Shown here: positions 20,412-30,703 of the stretch, in pieces | Layout: each line of letters begins with the position of its first letter | How positions within the stretch are numbered: position 1 is the stretch's first letter | Assembly: GCA_030695205.1 (NCBI GenBank) | Contig: JAUYTN010000018.1 | Location: 1-64,000 of the forward strand | From: Burkholderiaceae bacterium | GTDB taxonomy: Bacteria > Pseudomonadota > Gammaproteobacteria > Burkholderiales > Burkholderiaceae_C | Direction of reading: 5' to 3' | Length of the DNA: 64,000 bases | Made by a program: the position numbers and the translations under genes | The notes under the pieces: generated by a model | Databases searched by the model: none | Told to the model about the DNA's origin: nothing | The model's input: only the letters and a program-made list of their open reading frames with translations

Positions 20412-20467
20412 GTAAACCTACCGGCCAGACCTCGGCCAACGGAGCAGAACCGGGCGGCAAACACCGC

Positions 20468-21271
20468 TCACCTCAGACCCAGCACGTCGAACATGTCAAA
20501 CAGCCCGTGGGGCTGGGTAGACAGGAAACGCACCGCACGCAAACTCCCCTGCGCGTACGTCACCCGGCTGGACGACTTGTGGGTGATTTCGATGCGCTCA
20601 CCGGTGCCCGCAAACAGGACCGTGTGGTCACCCACAATGTCGCCGCCCCGGATGGTGGCAAAGCCGATGCTGGAAGGATCGCGCTCACCGGTCACGCCTT
20701 CTCGGGCGTACACAGCGCAGTCCTTGAGGTCACGCCCGAGCGCAGCGGCGATCACCTCCCCCATTTTCAAGGCCGTGCCCGATGGCGCATCAACCTTGTG
20801 GCGGTGGTGCGCCTCGATGATCTCGATGTCGTAGCCGGTGTCCATGGCTTTGGCGGCCATTTCCAGCAGCTTGAGCGTCACGTTCACACCCACGCTCATG
20901 TTGGGGGCCAGCATGATGGCCACGTGCTGCGCCGCTGAGGCGATGGTGTCTTTCTGGGCCTCTGTGAAACCTGTGGTGCCGATCACCAGCTTGACGCCCA
21001 GGGCCTGGCACACCGCCAGGTGCGCCATCGTGCCCTCTGGGCGGGTGAAATCAATCAGACATTCTGCCCCCTGCAAGCCCTCGCGCAGGTCGGACGTGAT
21101 GCGCACGCCACTGTTGCACCCCAAAAACGCGGTGGCATCGGTGCCCAAAGCGGGGCTGCCGGGCAGGTCAAGCGCACCCACGAGGGTGCAGTCACCGGAT
21201 TGGTGAACCGCCTCAATGAGCATGCGCCCCATGCGGCCACTGGCACCGGCCACGCAAATGTTGTGGGTCAT
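20468..21271 (-). CDS. dapB: 4-hydroxy-tetrahydrodipicolinate reductase
   Basis: DapB catalyses the NAD(P)H-dependent reduction on the way to meso-diaminopimelate and lysine. The 267-residue protein has the nucleotide-binding motif [12 protein letters not shown] at residues 7-18, the loop IGTTGF, and the signature [19 protein letters not shown] with the catalytic His-His and Lys. Length is typical. It lies between bamE and exbB in one strand and probably shares their transcript. Confidence 0.97.
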   Translation of the reverse strand: MTHNICVAGASGRMGRMLIEAVHQSGDCTLVGALDLPGSPALGTDATAFLGCNSGVRITSDLREGLQGAECLIDFTRPEGTMAHLAVCQALGVKLVIGTTGFTEAQKDTIASAAQHVAIMLAPNMSVGVNVTLKLLEMAAKAMDTGYDIEIIEAHHRHKVDAPSGTALKMGEVIAAALGRDLKDCAVYAREGVTGERDPSSIGFATIRGGDIVGDHTVLFAGTGERIEITHKSSSRVTYAQGSLRAVRFLSTQPHGLFDMFDVLGLR

Positions 21272-21346
21272 GGAAAGTCCTGTCTCAAGGTGGATACCGC
21301 CGCCCAGCCACCCGAGGGCGCCTGCGGACGGCGCCCAAGGGTGCGC

Positions 21347-21925
21347 TCAGCGCCCGACAGCAGCGGGCGAAGGCTCCAGCGGGGGGTAGTTGGAAATAGG
21401 GGGCACAGGCGCGGGCTCGGTGACCACTGTCTGGGCATTGCGCTTGGCGAACTCGGCCAGAGATGCCTCGCTGGCCTGCAGCACCGGCACCTTGCCGCGC
21501 AGGCTGCGCGGCGCCATGGAGGCCACAAACTCCGCCTCGGAGGGCAACTCGTCGGCCTCGATCCGCTCCAGCAAATCGTCTTTGAAAAAAGCAGTGAGCT
21601 TGCGCTGCTGCAGCGGCTGGCCCGGACGAGCCAGGGTGAACACATAATCCCAGCGGTCGGCATGGAAGGCACTGGCCAACAGCGGAGTGCCCAGAATATC
21701 GCGGACCTGGGCGCGGGGCATGCCGGGTTTGACAGCTGACGCCTGCTCGTGGGACACGAAATTGCCCTGGATGATGTCGATCCGGTAGGGTGTCACCAGG
21801 CGCTCGATCGACGGCAGCGTCGGCGCCGATGGCAGGCTGCTGCACGCCGACAGCACCCCTACCACCGCCAAGCCGCTGGCCAGCGAGGCGGCGCGGCGTA
21901 TCCCAGAGAAAGAAAAATCAGTCAT
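21347..21925 (-). CDS. bamE: Outer-membrane protein assembly factor BamE
   Basis: BamE is a lipoprotein of the BAM complex that folds outer-membrane barrels. The 192-residue protein has a signal peptide with lipobox GVLSAC (Cys about residue 28), then the SmpA/OmlA domain: YRIDIIQGNFV, VKPGMPRAQVRDILGTPLL, WDYVFTLARPG and the KLTAFFKDD strand. A proline-rich C-terminal tail of about 40 residues is longer than in E. coli. It is divergent from fur, a conserved betaproteobacterial arrangement. Confidence 0.95.
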   Translation of the reverse strand: MTDFSFSGIRRAASLASGLAVVGVLSACSSLPSAPTLPSIERLVTPYRIDIIQGNFVSHEQASAVKPGMPRAQVRDILGTPLLASAFHADRWDYVFTLARPGQPLQQRKLTAFFKDDLLERIEADELPSEAEFVASMAPRSLRGKVPVLQASEASLAEFAKRNAQTVVTEPAPVPPISNYPPLEPSPAAVGR

Positions 21926-22096
21926 TCGGTGGACGTGGGAACGTGGAGTAGGTGAACGGGGCCACAAGCAACGGCCTTGCGCTGGCTGTGGGCTCCGGCG
22001 CTGGCGGGCGGTCTATGGTCAAATCATTGTAACTTCCGGTTTTGGCCGAACATCCGTACCGCAGATGTGTCCGCCCCCTCCTCGAAAGCGCCCCAC

Positions 22097-22540
22097 GTGA
22101 CCACCCTCGACGAACTCAAAAGCACAGGCCTCAAAGCCACCCTGCCCCGGCTGAAAATTCTGGAGGTGTTCCAGCGTGGGGCACAGCGGCACATGACGGC
22201 TGAGGATGTGTTTCGGGTCTTGCTCGACGAGCGTTCGGACATCGGGCTGGCCACGGTGTACCGGGTGCTGATGCAGTTTGAGCAGGCTGGCCTGCTTACC
22301 CGCAGCAACTTCGAGTCGGGTAAGGCGGTGTACGAGCTCAACGAAGGCCAGCACCACGACCATATGGTGTGCATAGACTGTGGGCGTGTGGAGGAGTTTT
22401 TTGACGCGGAAATCGAGCGCCGCCAGCATGCTATTGCGCAAGCCAAAGGGTTTCAGCTCCAGGACCACGCGCTCTCGCTGTACGCAACCTGCATCAAAAC
22501 CGATTGCCCGCACCGCAGCGCCACAACCGGCCGACAGTGA
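22097..22540 (+). CDS. fur: Ferric uptake regulator Fur
   Basis: Fur represses iron-uptake genes when bound to Fe2+. The 147-residue protein has the N-terminal winged helix ([33 protein letters not shown]), the metal-site stretch [13 protein letters not shown] and a second Cys pair in [11 protein letters not shown] use GTG 22097 ([20 protein letters not shown]), which gives the usual length. GTG 22067 would add 10 residues. It is divergent from bamE and converges on hprK with 4 bases between the stops. Confidence 0.94.
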   Translation: MTTLDELKSTGLKATLPRLKILEVFQRGAQRHMTAEDVFRVLLDERSDIGLATVYRVLMQFEQAGLLTRSNFESGKAVYELNEGQHHDHMVCIDCGRVEEFFDAEIERRQHAIAQAKGFQLQDHALSLYATCIKTDCPHRSATTGRQ

Positions 22541-22544
22541 GCCG

Positions 22545-23498
22545 CTACGCGCCTGCTGCCTCCATGGCGCGGCGTTGGCGCTGCACAAACTCCTGGTAGG
22601 TGTCCACTCCCCGCAGCTGCAAGATGGTGTTGCGCACTGCCGCTTCCACCAGCACCGCAATGTTGCGCCCAGCCACCACCTGTATGACCACCTTGCGCAT
22701 GGGAATGCCCAGAATGTCCTGGTACAGAGGTTCGTGGGGCATGCGCTCGTAGTCCCGCTCCATGGTTTCTTTGCGCACCAGGTGGACAATGAGTTTGAGC
22801 CGCATGCGGCGGCGAACTGCGGTTTCTCCAAAAATGGCCTGAATGTCCAACAGGCCTATGCCTCGGACCTCCAGCAGGTTTTGCAGCAGCTCGGGGCACC
22901 GCCCTTCGATGGTCGTCTGGTTGGTGCGGTAGAGATCGACCGCATCGTCGGCTACCAGGCCGTGCCCCCTGGAGATCAACTCCAGGCCCAGCTCGCTTTT
23001 GCCCAGACCGGATTCACCGGTGATCATTACCCCAAGACCCAGGATATCCATGAACACGCCGTGCATGGTTTGCCGCTCGGCAAAGTGCTTGGAGAGGTAG
23101 GCGCGCAGCACGTCGATGACAAAAGCTGCCGACTCGTGGGTGGAGAACATGGGAATCATGGCCCGCTCACACATCGAGACCAAGGCCTCGGGTGCAGCCT
23201 GGTGGTCGGCGATGATCAGCACCGGCGGCTCCAGGGTCACGATGCGGGCAATGCGCCGGGCGCAATCGTCAGCCGATGCCGCCGCCAGATAGGCCACCTC
23301 GCGCTCGCCAATCACCTGCACCCGGTAGGGGTGGATGTAGTTCAGGTAACCCACCAAATCGGCACCCGAGCGGGCCTCACGCACGGCCAGGTCGTCAAAG
23401 CGCCGCTCCGAAGCCCCCAGTCCGGCAATCCACTGCCAGCGCAACGACTCCCTGTGGTCTTCAAACAGGAGATCGGCGCTGATGACCGTGGGCTTCAT
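22545..23498 (-). CDS. hprK: HPr kinase/phosphorylase
   Basis: HprK phosphorylates and dephosphorylates the phosphocarrier HPr on a serine. The 317-residue protein has an N-terminal HprK_N domain and a C-terminal kinase domain with the Walker A motif GESGLGKSE near residues 159-167, and the HprK signature [17 protein letters not shown]. In proteobacteria it belongs to a regulatory PTS that does not import sugar. Its start overlaps the ptsN stop by 4 bases (ATGA). Confidence 0.96.
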   Translation of the reverse strand: MKPTVISADLLFEDHRESLRWQWIAGLGASERRFDDLAVREARSGADLVGYLNYIHPYRVQVIGEREVAYLAAASADDCARRIARIVTLEPPVLIIADHQAAPEALVSMCERAMIPMFSTHESAAFVIDVLRAYLSKHFAERQTMHGVFMDILGLGVMITGESGLGKSELGLELISRGHGLVADDAVDLYRTNQTTIEGRCPELLQNLLEVRGIGLLDIQAIFGETAVRRRMRLKLIVHLVRKETMERDYERMPHEPLYQDILGIPMRKVVIQVVAGRNIAVLVEAAVRNTILQLRGVDTYQEFVQRQRRAMEAAGA

Positions 23499-23965
23499 GC
23501 GCTGGCGTGTGCTGACTGCCAGTTTGCGACCAGCTGGTGCAATTCATCGGCCTCTGGGGCCGCTTGCAACTGGTCGCGCAGCTGTGCATCGCTGAGCAAC
23601 TCGGCAATTTCGGAAAGGATTTCCAGGTGCTTCTGGGTGGCCGCCTCGGGCACCAGCAGAAAAATCATGAGCCGAACCGCCTGCTCATCGGGCGCATCAA
23701 ACCCAATGGGATTGAGCAGCTGGAACATAGCGGCCATGGGCTGCTTCAAGCCCTTGATTCGGCCGTGGGGAATGGCCACGCCATGCCCCAGGCCGGTCGA
23801 ACCCAGTCGTTCGCGGGCAAACAGGCTATCGGTGACCAGTGCCCGGTTCAGCCCGTGCAAAGATTCGAACAACAGGCCAGCCTCTTCGAAGGCGCGTTTT
23901 TTGCTGGTGGCATCGACGCGGACGAGCACCTGAGCGGCGGGCAAGATGGCGGATAAACGGTTCAT
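23495..23965 (-). CDS. ptsN: PTS EIIA-Ntr (nitrogen regulatory IIA protein)
   Basis: EIIA-Ntr is the terminal acceptor of the PTS-Ntr phosphorelay, linked to nitrogen, potassium and stress control. The 156-residue protein has the active-site segment [16 protein letters not shown], with the phospho-accepting His in IPHGR. Start at ATG 23965 (MNRLSAILP). Context hpf-ptsN-hprK is conserved in betaproteobacteria. rpoN, often found just before hpf, is not next to this cluster. Confidence 0.96.
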   Translation of the reverse strand: MNRLSAILPAAQVLVRVDATSKKRAFEEAGLLFESLHGLNRALVTDSLFARERLGSTGLGHGVAIPHGRIKGLKQPMAAMFQLLNPIGFDAPDEQAVRLMIFLLVPEAATQKHLEILSEIAELLSDAQLRDQLQAAPEADELHQLVANWQSAHASA

Positions 23966-24026
23966 GTCAATCGTCTCGATAACCCATAAACGGGCGATTA
24001 TGCCCCTCTGACAACGGGCCACCCGG

Positions 24027-24065
24027 TCCAAAAACCAAGAGCCGCCCTGGGGATACGGCGGCTCT
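24027..24065 (-). terminator. Rho-independent terminator after hpf
   Basis: On the minus strand a perfect 9-bp stem AGAGCCGCC/GGCGGCTCT (24065-24057 with 24046-24038) and a 10-base loop are followed by TTGGTTTTTGG. It lies between hpf and ptsN, so ptsN-hprK probably needs its own promoter or read-through. Confidence 0.75.
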
Positions 24066-24117
24066 GCTGCATTGCAACATTACCATGAAGCGCCAACGGC
24101 CCTTCATGGCCAATCTC

Positions 24118-24447
24118 TCACATCAGGCGCTTGGGCGCCTCGTGGTGGTGGTCCTGCGCCTTGTCTTTGTAGCGAAGCACCTGCCGGTCCAGCTTGTCTG
24201 CCAACTCATCCACGGCGGCATACAAGTCCTCGTGCGCGCTGTGTGCAAACAGATCCCGACCCTTGACGTGGATGTTGCATTCGGCTCGTTGCCGGATTTC
24301 CTTCTCCGTGTGGTTATCGATCGTCAACAGCACCTTGACATCCACCACCTGATCGAAATGGCGGGAAATGCGGTCAAGTTTGGAGGTCACATAGGTGCGA
24401 AGGGCGGGCGTCACTTCGAGGTGGTGGCCACTGATGGTGAGGTTCAT
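24118..24447 (-). CDS. hpf: Ribosome hibernation-promoting factor (short HPF)
   Basis: Hpf binds idle 70S ribosomes in stationary phase and promotes dimer formation. The 109-residue protein begins [20 protein letters not shown] and has the beta-alpha fold with VKVLLTIDN and [14 protein letters not shown]. It lacks the C-terminal dimerisation domain of long HPF. Start at ATG 24447, with CGGAGA about 8 bases upstream. Earlier annotation of such genes called them the sigma-54 modulation protein. Confidence 0.94.
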   Translation of the reverse strand: MNLTISGHHLEVTPALRTYVTSKLDRISRHFDQVVDVKVLLTIDNHTEKEIRQRAECNIHVKGRDLFAHSAHEDLYAAVDELADKLDRQVLRYKDKAQDHHHEAPKRLM

Positions 24448-24668
24448 ACGAAAGTCTCCGTTTCTCCGTGTTGACAAAGCCGCCTGCGGCATGCGGCACC
24501 GGCGGCGGCGGGACAGTGCCCGAGTCCACTATGCCCCCGAACGCTGCGGCTGGCAAGCCGGAACCGGGCTGATGGCCTGAAAAAACAGGCCGCCCGCCCA
24601 CACCCACGCCCACAGAATTGCCCACCTACCCTGCTGCCAGCGCAGAAAACAGGTAGTCTTCGCGGCCC

Positions 24669-25070
24669 ATGTCCACCATCCACGTTTCAGACATCGAAGC
24701 CGCCATCAACCACTGGCGGCGCTTGCGCCCTGCCGGGGAAGACGGGTCGCTGTGCCCGGAAGTCACAGCGCTGGCCGAGGCCTATGCCCACATGGCCTGG
24801 ACACGCACCAGCGAGCTGGCCGAGACAGCACTGGGCGACACCGCCAGGCACGCCTGGCTGGCCTGGTACGACACCACGCCTGACACACCCTGCATCGCTA
24901 TTTGCTCCACCTCGCAGGGCGACGACATCTGCAAGGGCTGTGGCCGCAGCTTTAAGGAGGTTCAGTGCTGGCCGGGCATGACGCCCGTGCAAAAACGCGC
25001 CACCTGGCGGCGCATCACCCTGCAGGGAGATGCGTGGCGGTTCAACCGCTACGCAGAACGCGCGCCCTGA
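24669..25070 (+). CDS. DUF3717-DUF1289 fusion protein
   Basis: The 133-residue protein combines an N-terminal DUF3717-like segment (about residues 1-55, VSDIEAAINHWR then CPEVTALAEAYA) with a DUF1289 segment carrying four cysteines, Cys75, Cys79, Cys88 and Cys91 (CIAIC, ICKGCGRS), probably a metal site. Function is unknown for both. It is divergent from hpf across 221 bases that hold no gene I can see, and ends 20 bases from the convergent MBL gene. Confidence 0.82.
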   Translation: MSTIHVSDIEAAINHWRRLRPAGEDGSLCPEVTALAEAYAHMAWTRTSELAETALGDTARHAWLAWYDTTPDTPCIAICSTSQGDDICKGCGRSFKEVQCWPGMTPVQKRATWRRITLQGDAWRFNRYAERAP

Positions 25071-25090
25071 TCTGGCGCTGCCCATGCCTC

Positions 25091-25858
25091 TCAGGCAGGG
25101 ATGGCGTAGTTGGCCTGGGTGAGGTGGTCCACACCGCAGCTCAGGTCTTGGACCCAGTCGATGAATTCCCACACCGCCGCGCCTTTGAGCGGTGCGCCGT
25201 GCTGCGGGACGATCATGTCAATGGGCAGGTTGCGGACCATGTTGGCCCACAGGCGCAAGACCTTGTTGGACACCATGTAGCGGCGGTGAAACGCTTCCAT
25301 CTTGGCAATGTGGGGGGCCAGCGAGGTAATGGGCGTGGCGGCCTCGCCAGACTTGATCAGTGACACCCCCAAGTCGCCCGAGAACAGAATCCGGCTGACC
25401 GGGTCCCAGAACTGGAAGTTGCCTTCGGAATGCATGAAGTGTGCGGGCAAGGCCCACAGCTCGGTGCTGCCCACGGGGATGCGCATACCCCGGTCTGATA
25501 TGCCCACGATGCGGCCCTGTGTTTTGCCGGGCTTGCAAAAGTGCGGCGCAAAACGCTCCCACAACGTCGAGATGTACAGTTGGGCCTGGGTGCTTGTCAT
25601 CCAGCGGTCCAGCGACGCGATGATGTCCGGATCGGCATGCGAGGCCAGGATTTTGTCGAGCTTTTGTGGCGAAAAATACCGACCGATGGTGAGCTGCAAC
25701 TCGTTGTAGGCCATGTTGCCACCGGGATCGATGACGCACCCGTGGTCTTCGTGAATGACCAGAAACTGGTTGGCCTGCACCGCTTCGCCACCCTCGTCGG
25801 AGAGGTGGGAAAACATCAGGCAGACATGGCCTTTTTCGTTGAACAGCTCAATGGCCAT
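25091..25858 (-). CDS. MBL-fold protein of the oxygen-binding di-iron (ODP/flavodiiron-like) type
   Basis: The 255-residue protein is a metallo-beta-lactamase fold protein with the ligand pattern seen in flavodiiron and ODP proteins in place of the hydrolytic HxHxDH: SHADPDI (His74, Asp76, Asp78), FMHSEGNFQFWD, the bridging Asp in LFSGDLG, and PQHGAPLKG. ODP proteins bind O2 at a di-iron site and act as sensors in chemotaxis. Here no flavodoxin domain or signalling partner adjoins it. The role is open: oxygen sensing or reduction is inference. Confidence 0.8.
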   Translation of the reverse strand: MAIELFNEKGHVCLMFSHLSDEGGEAVQANQFLVIHEDHGCVIDPGGNMAYNELQLTIGRYFSPQKLDKILASHADPDIIASLDRWMTSTQAQLYISTLWERFAPHFCKPGKTQGRIVGISDRGMRIPVGSTELWALPAHFMHSEGNFQFWDPVSRILFSGDLGVSLIKSGEAATPITSLAPHIAKMEAFHRRYMVSNKVLRLWANMVRNLPIDMIVPQHGAPLKGAAVWEFIDWVQDLSCGVDHLTQANYAIPA

Positions 25859-25959
25859 GGACAGGCTCCAGTATTTTTCAGGTGACGGGGTGGGAATACA
25901 AAACAACAGCCGGGAAAGTGTGGGCGCCTGGTACCAATCCGGGCAGCAACAGCACCCAC

Positions 25960-26520
25960 TCACTTCCAGCGAATCGGCTCCAACGATACCGCATCTCGGG
26001 CGTTGGCCAGGGTCAAAACCCCCTCCTGCACCGTGGCTTGCAGCTGCATGCTGCGCTCGGCCAGCGCGGCCAGTGCAGGGGCCACCTCGGGTGCAATCCG
26101 CCACACCTCCAGGCTCTGGGCGCGGGTGAGCTTGTTGGCCACCCCCTTCCACCAGACGTCGGCCGCGTGCGAGAAGGCGTACACCACCACCCGGTCGGCT
26201 TTGGAGCAGGCCTTGAGCATGGGTTTGTCGTCGGGCTGGCCCACCTCCATCCACAAGCGGGTGCGGCCGGTGAAGTCGCGCAGCCACACGTCGGGCTCAT
26301 CGGGGTCGGACAGACCCGCCCCAAACGCGAGGGTCCCGTCGCCCCCGCAGGTGGTGTGCAGGTGGTGGGCGTTGAGCGCCAGCGCCACCAGCCTGACCAT
26401 CATGCGCTCGTCGGTCTCACTGGGGTGGCGCGCCAGGGTCAGGGCGTGGTCGGCGTAGTGCCCGTGGTCGATGTCGGCCAGCTGCAGCCCAACCTTGAAG
26501 ATGGTGGATTTGATCGCCAT
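25960..26520 (-). CDS. yaeQ: YaeQ-family protein
   Basis: The 186-residue protein matches the YaeQ family (PD-(D/E)XK-like fold, function uncertain): MAIKSTIFKVGLQLADIDHG, RLVALALNAH, DPDEPDVWLRDFTG and LWMEVGQPD. It starts 3 bases after the purB stop and is probably cotranscribed with it. The family was once linked to haemolysin gene regulation in E. coli, but that claim is weak. Confidence 0.93.
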   Translation of the reverse strand: MAIKSTIFKVGLQLADIDHGHYADHALTLARHPSETDERMMVRLVALALNAHHLHTTCGGDGTLAFGAGLSDPDEPDVWLRDFTGRTRLWMEVGQPDDKPMLKACSKADRVVVYAFSHAADVWWKGVANKLTRAQSLEVWRIAPEVAPALAALAERSMQLQATVQEGVLTLANARDAVSLEPIRWK

Positions 26521-26523
26521 GAA

Positions 26524-27976
<1,453 letters not shown>

Positions 27977-28007
27977 GGTCAACTCAGGGGACTCTCCAAC
28001 ACACACC

Positions 28008-28628
28008 ATGAAACTGATCGGCTCTACCACCAGCCCCTATGTGCGCAAAGTGCGCATCGTGTTTGCCGAGAAAAAACTCGACTACCAGTTGGTTCTTGAA
28101 GACGTTTGGGCAGCAGACACCAAGATGGCCCAGCACAACCCCCTGGGCAAGGTGCCCTGCCTGCTGATGGAGGGCGGTGGTGTGCTGCACGACTCCCGGG
28201 TCATTGTGGAGTACCTGGACACGCTGTCGCCTGTGGGCAAGCTCATTCCCGCCGGGGGGCGGGAGCGGGCCGAAATCAAAACCTGGGAAGCCCTGGCTGA
28301 CGGCTTGCTCGACGCCTCCATCCTGGCTCGGCTGGAAGCCACTTGGCCAGGCCGACAGCCCGAGCAGCGCTCGCAGGCCTGGATAGACCGCCAGATGGAC
28401 AAGATACAGCAGGCCCTCAAGGCCATGGGCCAGGGCCTGGGGGACAAGCCTTTTTGCAGCGGCATCCACCTCAGCCTGTCGGATGTGGCGGTTGGCTGCG
28501 CCCTCGGTTACCTGGACTTCCGCTTTCCCCACATCGACTGGCGCGGTGCCCACCCCAACCTGGCCAAGCTGGCCGACAAACTGGCCCAGCGGCCCAGCTT
28601 CATTGACAGCCTGCCGCCCACCGCCTGA
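28008..28628 (+). CDS. Glutathione S-transferase family protein
   Basis: The 206-residue protein has the thioredoxin-like N-terminal domain with STTSPYVRKVRIVFAEK (catalytic Ser near residue 6-9, as in bacterial SspA/GST proteins), NPLGKVPCLLM and the glutathione-binding DSRVIVEYLD, then a helical C-terminal domain with SLSDVAVGCALGYLDFR. Substrate is unknown. It is divergent from purB with 71 bases between the starts. Confidence 0.9.
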   Translation: MKLIGSTTSPYVRKVRIVFAEKKLDYQLVLEDVWAADTKMAQHNPLGKVPCLLMEGGGVLHDSRVIVEYLDTLSPVGKLIPAGGRERAEIKTWEALADGLLDASILARLEATWPGRQPEQRSQAWIDRQMDKIQQALKAMGQGLGDKPFCSGIHLSLSDVAVGCALGYLDFRFPHIDWRGAHPNLAKLADKLAQRPSFIDSLPPTA

Positions 28629-28637
28629 GCGTAGCCA

Positions 28638-29237
28638 TCACTGCGATGCGCGGCGTTTGAGCCAGCGCATCAGAGCGCCGAGCACCGGCAGTTTTTCGTA
28701 CAACTCTTCGGCCGCGTCCCAGTAGTCGCGGTGTACCGCGATGCGGCCCTGTTCGTCGAGCACCAGGTGGGTGGCCCCCAGGATGCACTGCTCCTGCTGG
28801 GGTGAGTGGCGTTGAAATCGAAAACGGAACTCCCAGGTCAGGAACGCATGCGAACCCTGGCCAAGCACCCGAGTCACCACAAAGCGGGGGTTGTGCAGCG
28901 ATTGGAACATGTGCGCAAACACGCCACGCACCGCCTCCACGCCCACGACCTCATTGAAGGGGTCCTTGAAGCAAGCACCGGGCGCGTAGATAGTCGCCAT
29001 GCGGTCGAGGTCAGCGGGTTGCAAGCCCTCGAAAAACGCCACCACACGGGCCAGGGCCGGGGACTCGGCCAGGGATTCACGCTGCCCGCTGCCCGCCCAT
29101 GCACCGGGTGGCTGCCCCCGGTTCGGGGCACCTGCGGCAGCGGGCATGGCAGTGAGCTGGCCTGGGGCTGGGACAGGAGGTGGCAGTGGGGCTGGGGCTG
29201 GGGCCGGGATTGGAGGCGGAGTTGGAGGTGGGTGCAT
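28638..29237 (-). CDS. NTF2/SnoaL-like protein with proline-rich N-terminus
   Basis: The last gene of the eight-gene lipid-modification operon. The C-terminal 130 residues form an NTF2-like domain (ALARVVAFFEGLQPADLD, IYAPGACFKDPFNEVVG, HMFQSLHNPRFVV, DYWDAAEELYEKLP). The first ~40 residues are almost only Pro and Ala (PPPTPPPIPAPAPAPLPPP), encoded opposite a run of G4-type tracts. The start is uncertain; ATG 29237 gives 199 residues and lies 37 bases after the SDR stop. In related clusters this protein accompanies the fatty-acid methyltransferase; its role is unknown. Confidence 0.75.
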   Translation of the reverse strand: MHPPPTPPPIPAPAPAPLPPPVPAPGQLTAMPAAAGAPNRGQPPGAWAGSGQRESLAESPALARVVAFFEGLQPADLDRMATIYAPGACFKDPFNEVVGVEAVRGVFAHMFQSLHNPRFVVTRVLGQGSHAFLTWEFRFRFQRHSPQQEQCILGATHLVLDEQGRIAVHRDYWDAAEELYEKLPVLGALMRWLKRRASQ

Positions 29238-29274
29238 GGTCGGCAGCGAAAGTGGTGGCAGTGCGCGCAATGGG

Positions 29275-30069
29275 TCAATGCTGGGTGATGCGCCGCACAG
29301 CGGCAAAGCACAGCCGGTTGGGCAGCACCCTGAGCAGCTGCATCCAGCAGGTGAAGCGGCGGGGGAAGTGCAGCTCGAACTCGCCGTCGGCCCAACCAGC
29401 CACGATGCTCTGTGCGGCCTGTTCGGGCGAGATCAGGGCGGGCATGGCGAAGGCATTGTGGGCCGTCAGGGGCGTGTCCACAAAACCGGGGTGGATGACG
29501 CTGACGCCTACCCCCAGGGGCTTGAGGTCCAGGTGCAGCACCTCGGCGAGGTGGGTCAGCGCCGCCTTGGTGGGCCCATACGCCAGCGACTGGGGCAGCC
29601 CCCGAAAGCCCGCCACGCTGCTGACCAGGCTGATGTGACCGCTGCCCTGCACACGCAGCACCGGCAGCACGGCGGCCAGCAGGTTGAGCGCACCCTCGTA
29701 GTTCACCGCCAGGTGGCGCTTGTGCTCGGCCAGGTCGAACGTGTCCACCGTCATGGCCCGGTAGTGGCCCGCGCAATACACCACCAGGTCCAGGCGCAGG
29801 TGCTGCGTCAGCACCTGCGCGGCGGCCACCGCCGCAGCGGGCGCATCGGTGGCGTCCAGTGCCAGCGCCCGCATGCCGGGGTGACTGGCGCACAGCGCGT
29901 CCAGCGCCTGGGTGCTGCGGGCGGACACCACCACCGTCGCGCCCAGGGCATGCAAGCGCTTGGCCGTGGCAGCGCCAATGCCGGTGGAGGCACCCACCAG
30001 CCACACCACCCGCCCCCGCCAGTCGCGCTGGGGCGGGTTGAGTGGGCGCAACCAGGGAAAAAATCGCAT
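29275..30069 (-). CDS. Short-chain dehydrogenase/reductase
   Basis: An NAD(P)-dependent oxidoreductase of 264 residues. It has the dinucleotide motif VGASTGIGAATA (about residues 24-35), the NAG-like YCAGHY, the catalytic Ser in LVSSVAGF and Tyr-x-x-x-Lys in YGPTKAAL. It lacks a long hydrophobic tail. It lies downstream of the DUF3833 lipoprotein across a 73-base gap filled by a copy of the AT-rich repeat. Substrate unknown; a lipid or fatty-acyl derivative is suggested only by the neighbours. Confidence 0.88.
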   Translation of the reverse strand: MRFFPWLRPLNPPQRDWRGRVVWLVGASTGIGAATAKRLHALGATVVVSARSTQALDALCASHPGMRALALDATDAPAAAVAAAQVLTQHLRLDLVVYCAGHYRAMTVDTFDLAEHKRHLAVNYEGALNLLAAVLPVLRVQGSGHISLVSSVAGFRGLPQSLAYGPTKAALTHLAEVLHLDLKPLGVGVSVIHPGFVDTPLTAHNAFAMPALISPEQAAQSIVAGWADGEFELHFPRRFTCWMQLLRVLPNRLCFAAVRRITQH

Positions 30070-30080
30070 GGGTATCCTAT

Positions 30081-30138
30081 TAAAAATTACAGAGCAAACT
30101 ATTTATATGCAGAAAGCGCAAAAGGCATTTTTTATATA
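30081..30138 (+). repeat. AT-rich dispersed repeat between the DUF3833 and SDR genes
   Basis: The plus strand reads AGAGCAAACTATTTATATGC then AGAAAGCGCAAAAGGCATTT and more T. It is one of the clearest copies, sharing AACTATTTATAT and AAAGCGCAAAAGGC with the trpG-ltaE copy. It fills most of the 73-base gap and its right edge abuts the DUF3833 stop codon. Confidence 0.65.
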
Positions 30139-30142
30139 AAAT

Positions 30143-30703
30143 TTAGGCGCCACGCTTGACAAAGCTCAGCGTCACCTCGCCCAGGCGAATGCCCCACTTG
30201 GTCATGACAGCTTTGTTCAGCATGACGCGCTGGTCCATCAGGAACATCCAGTCGTCAAACTGCACCTCGTACACGCTGCCGTCCACCGGCAGGCGCAGGG
30301 TGTAGCCCCAGCGAAACGCGTTGCCCCGCGCCTGGCCCTGGGCCTCGCCCACCACGTCGTCGGCGGTGCCGGTGTAGCGCCCGTCGGGGCCACGGCGCAG
30401 CCGCCACACCCGGCGTTCGGTGCCGCCGTCGGCGTAGGTGAAGCGCTCGTCCAGCACCCCTTCGTCTCCTTGCCAGCTGCACTCCATGACCACAGTGAAG
30501 CGCCGCACCACCCGGCCCGATCGATCGGTGAACACGCCGTAGGCATCGAGCGTGCCGTTGAAATACTCGCGCAGGTCCAGCACCGGTTGCTCGGCGCGGT
30601 ACTGCTCGATGTCGTGGCTGGCACAGCCCGACAAGGCAGCGCCACCGGCCAATGCGGCCAGGGTGAGGATGGAGGCACGGGTCAGGAGTTGGCGGCGTTG
30701 CAT
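30143..30703 (-). CDS. DUF3833 family lipoprotein
   Basis: The 186-residue protein has a signal peptide with Arg-rich start and a lipobox AALSGC (Cys about residue 27). The mature part is a beta-rich DUF3833 domain: LREYFNGTLDAYGVFTDRSG, RRFTVVMECSW, DERFTYADG and FRWGYTLRLPVDG. It is likely a periplasm-facing lipocalin-like lipoprotein. The start overlaps the MFS stop by 22 bases. Members occur almost always with CFA-synthase-like and MFS genes, as here; the function is unknown. Confidence 0.87.
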   Translation of the reverse strand: MQRRQLLTRASILTLAALAGGAALSGCASHDIEQYRAEQPVLDLREYFNGTLDAYGVFTDRSGRVVRRFTVVMECSWQGDEGVLDERFTYADGGTERRVWRLRRGPDGRYTGTADDVVGEAQGQARGNAFRWGYTLRLPVDGSVYEVQFDDWMFLMDQRVMLNKAVMTKWGIRLGEVTLSFVKRGA

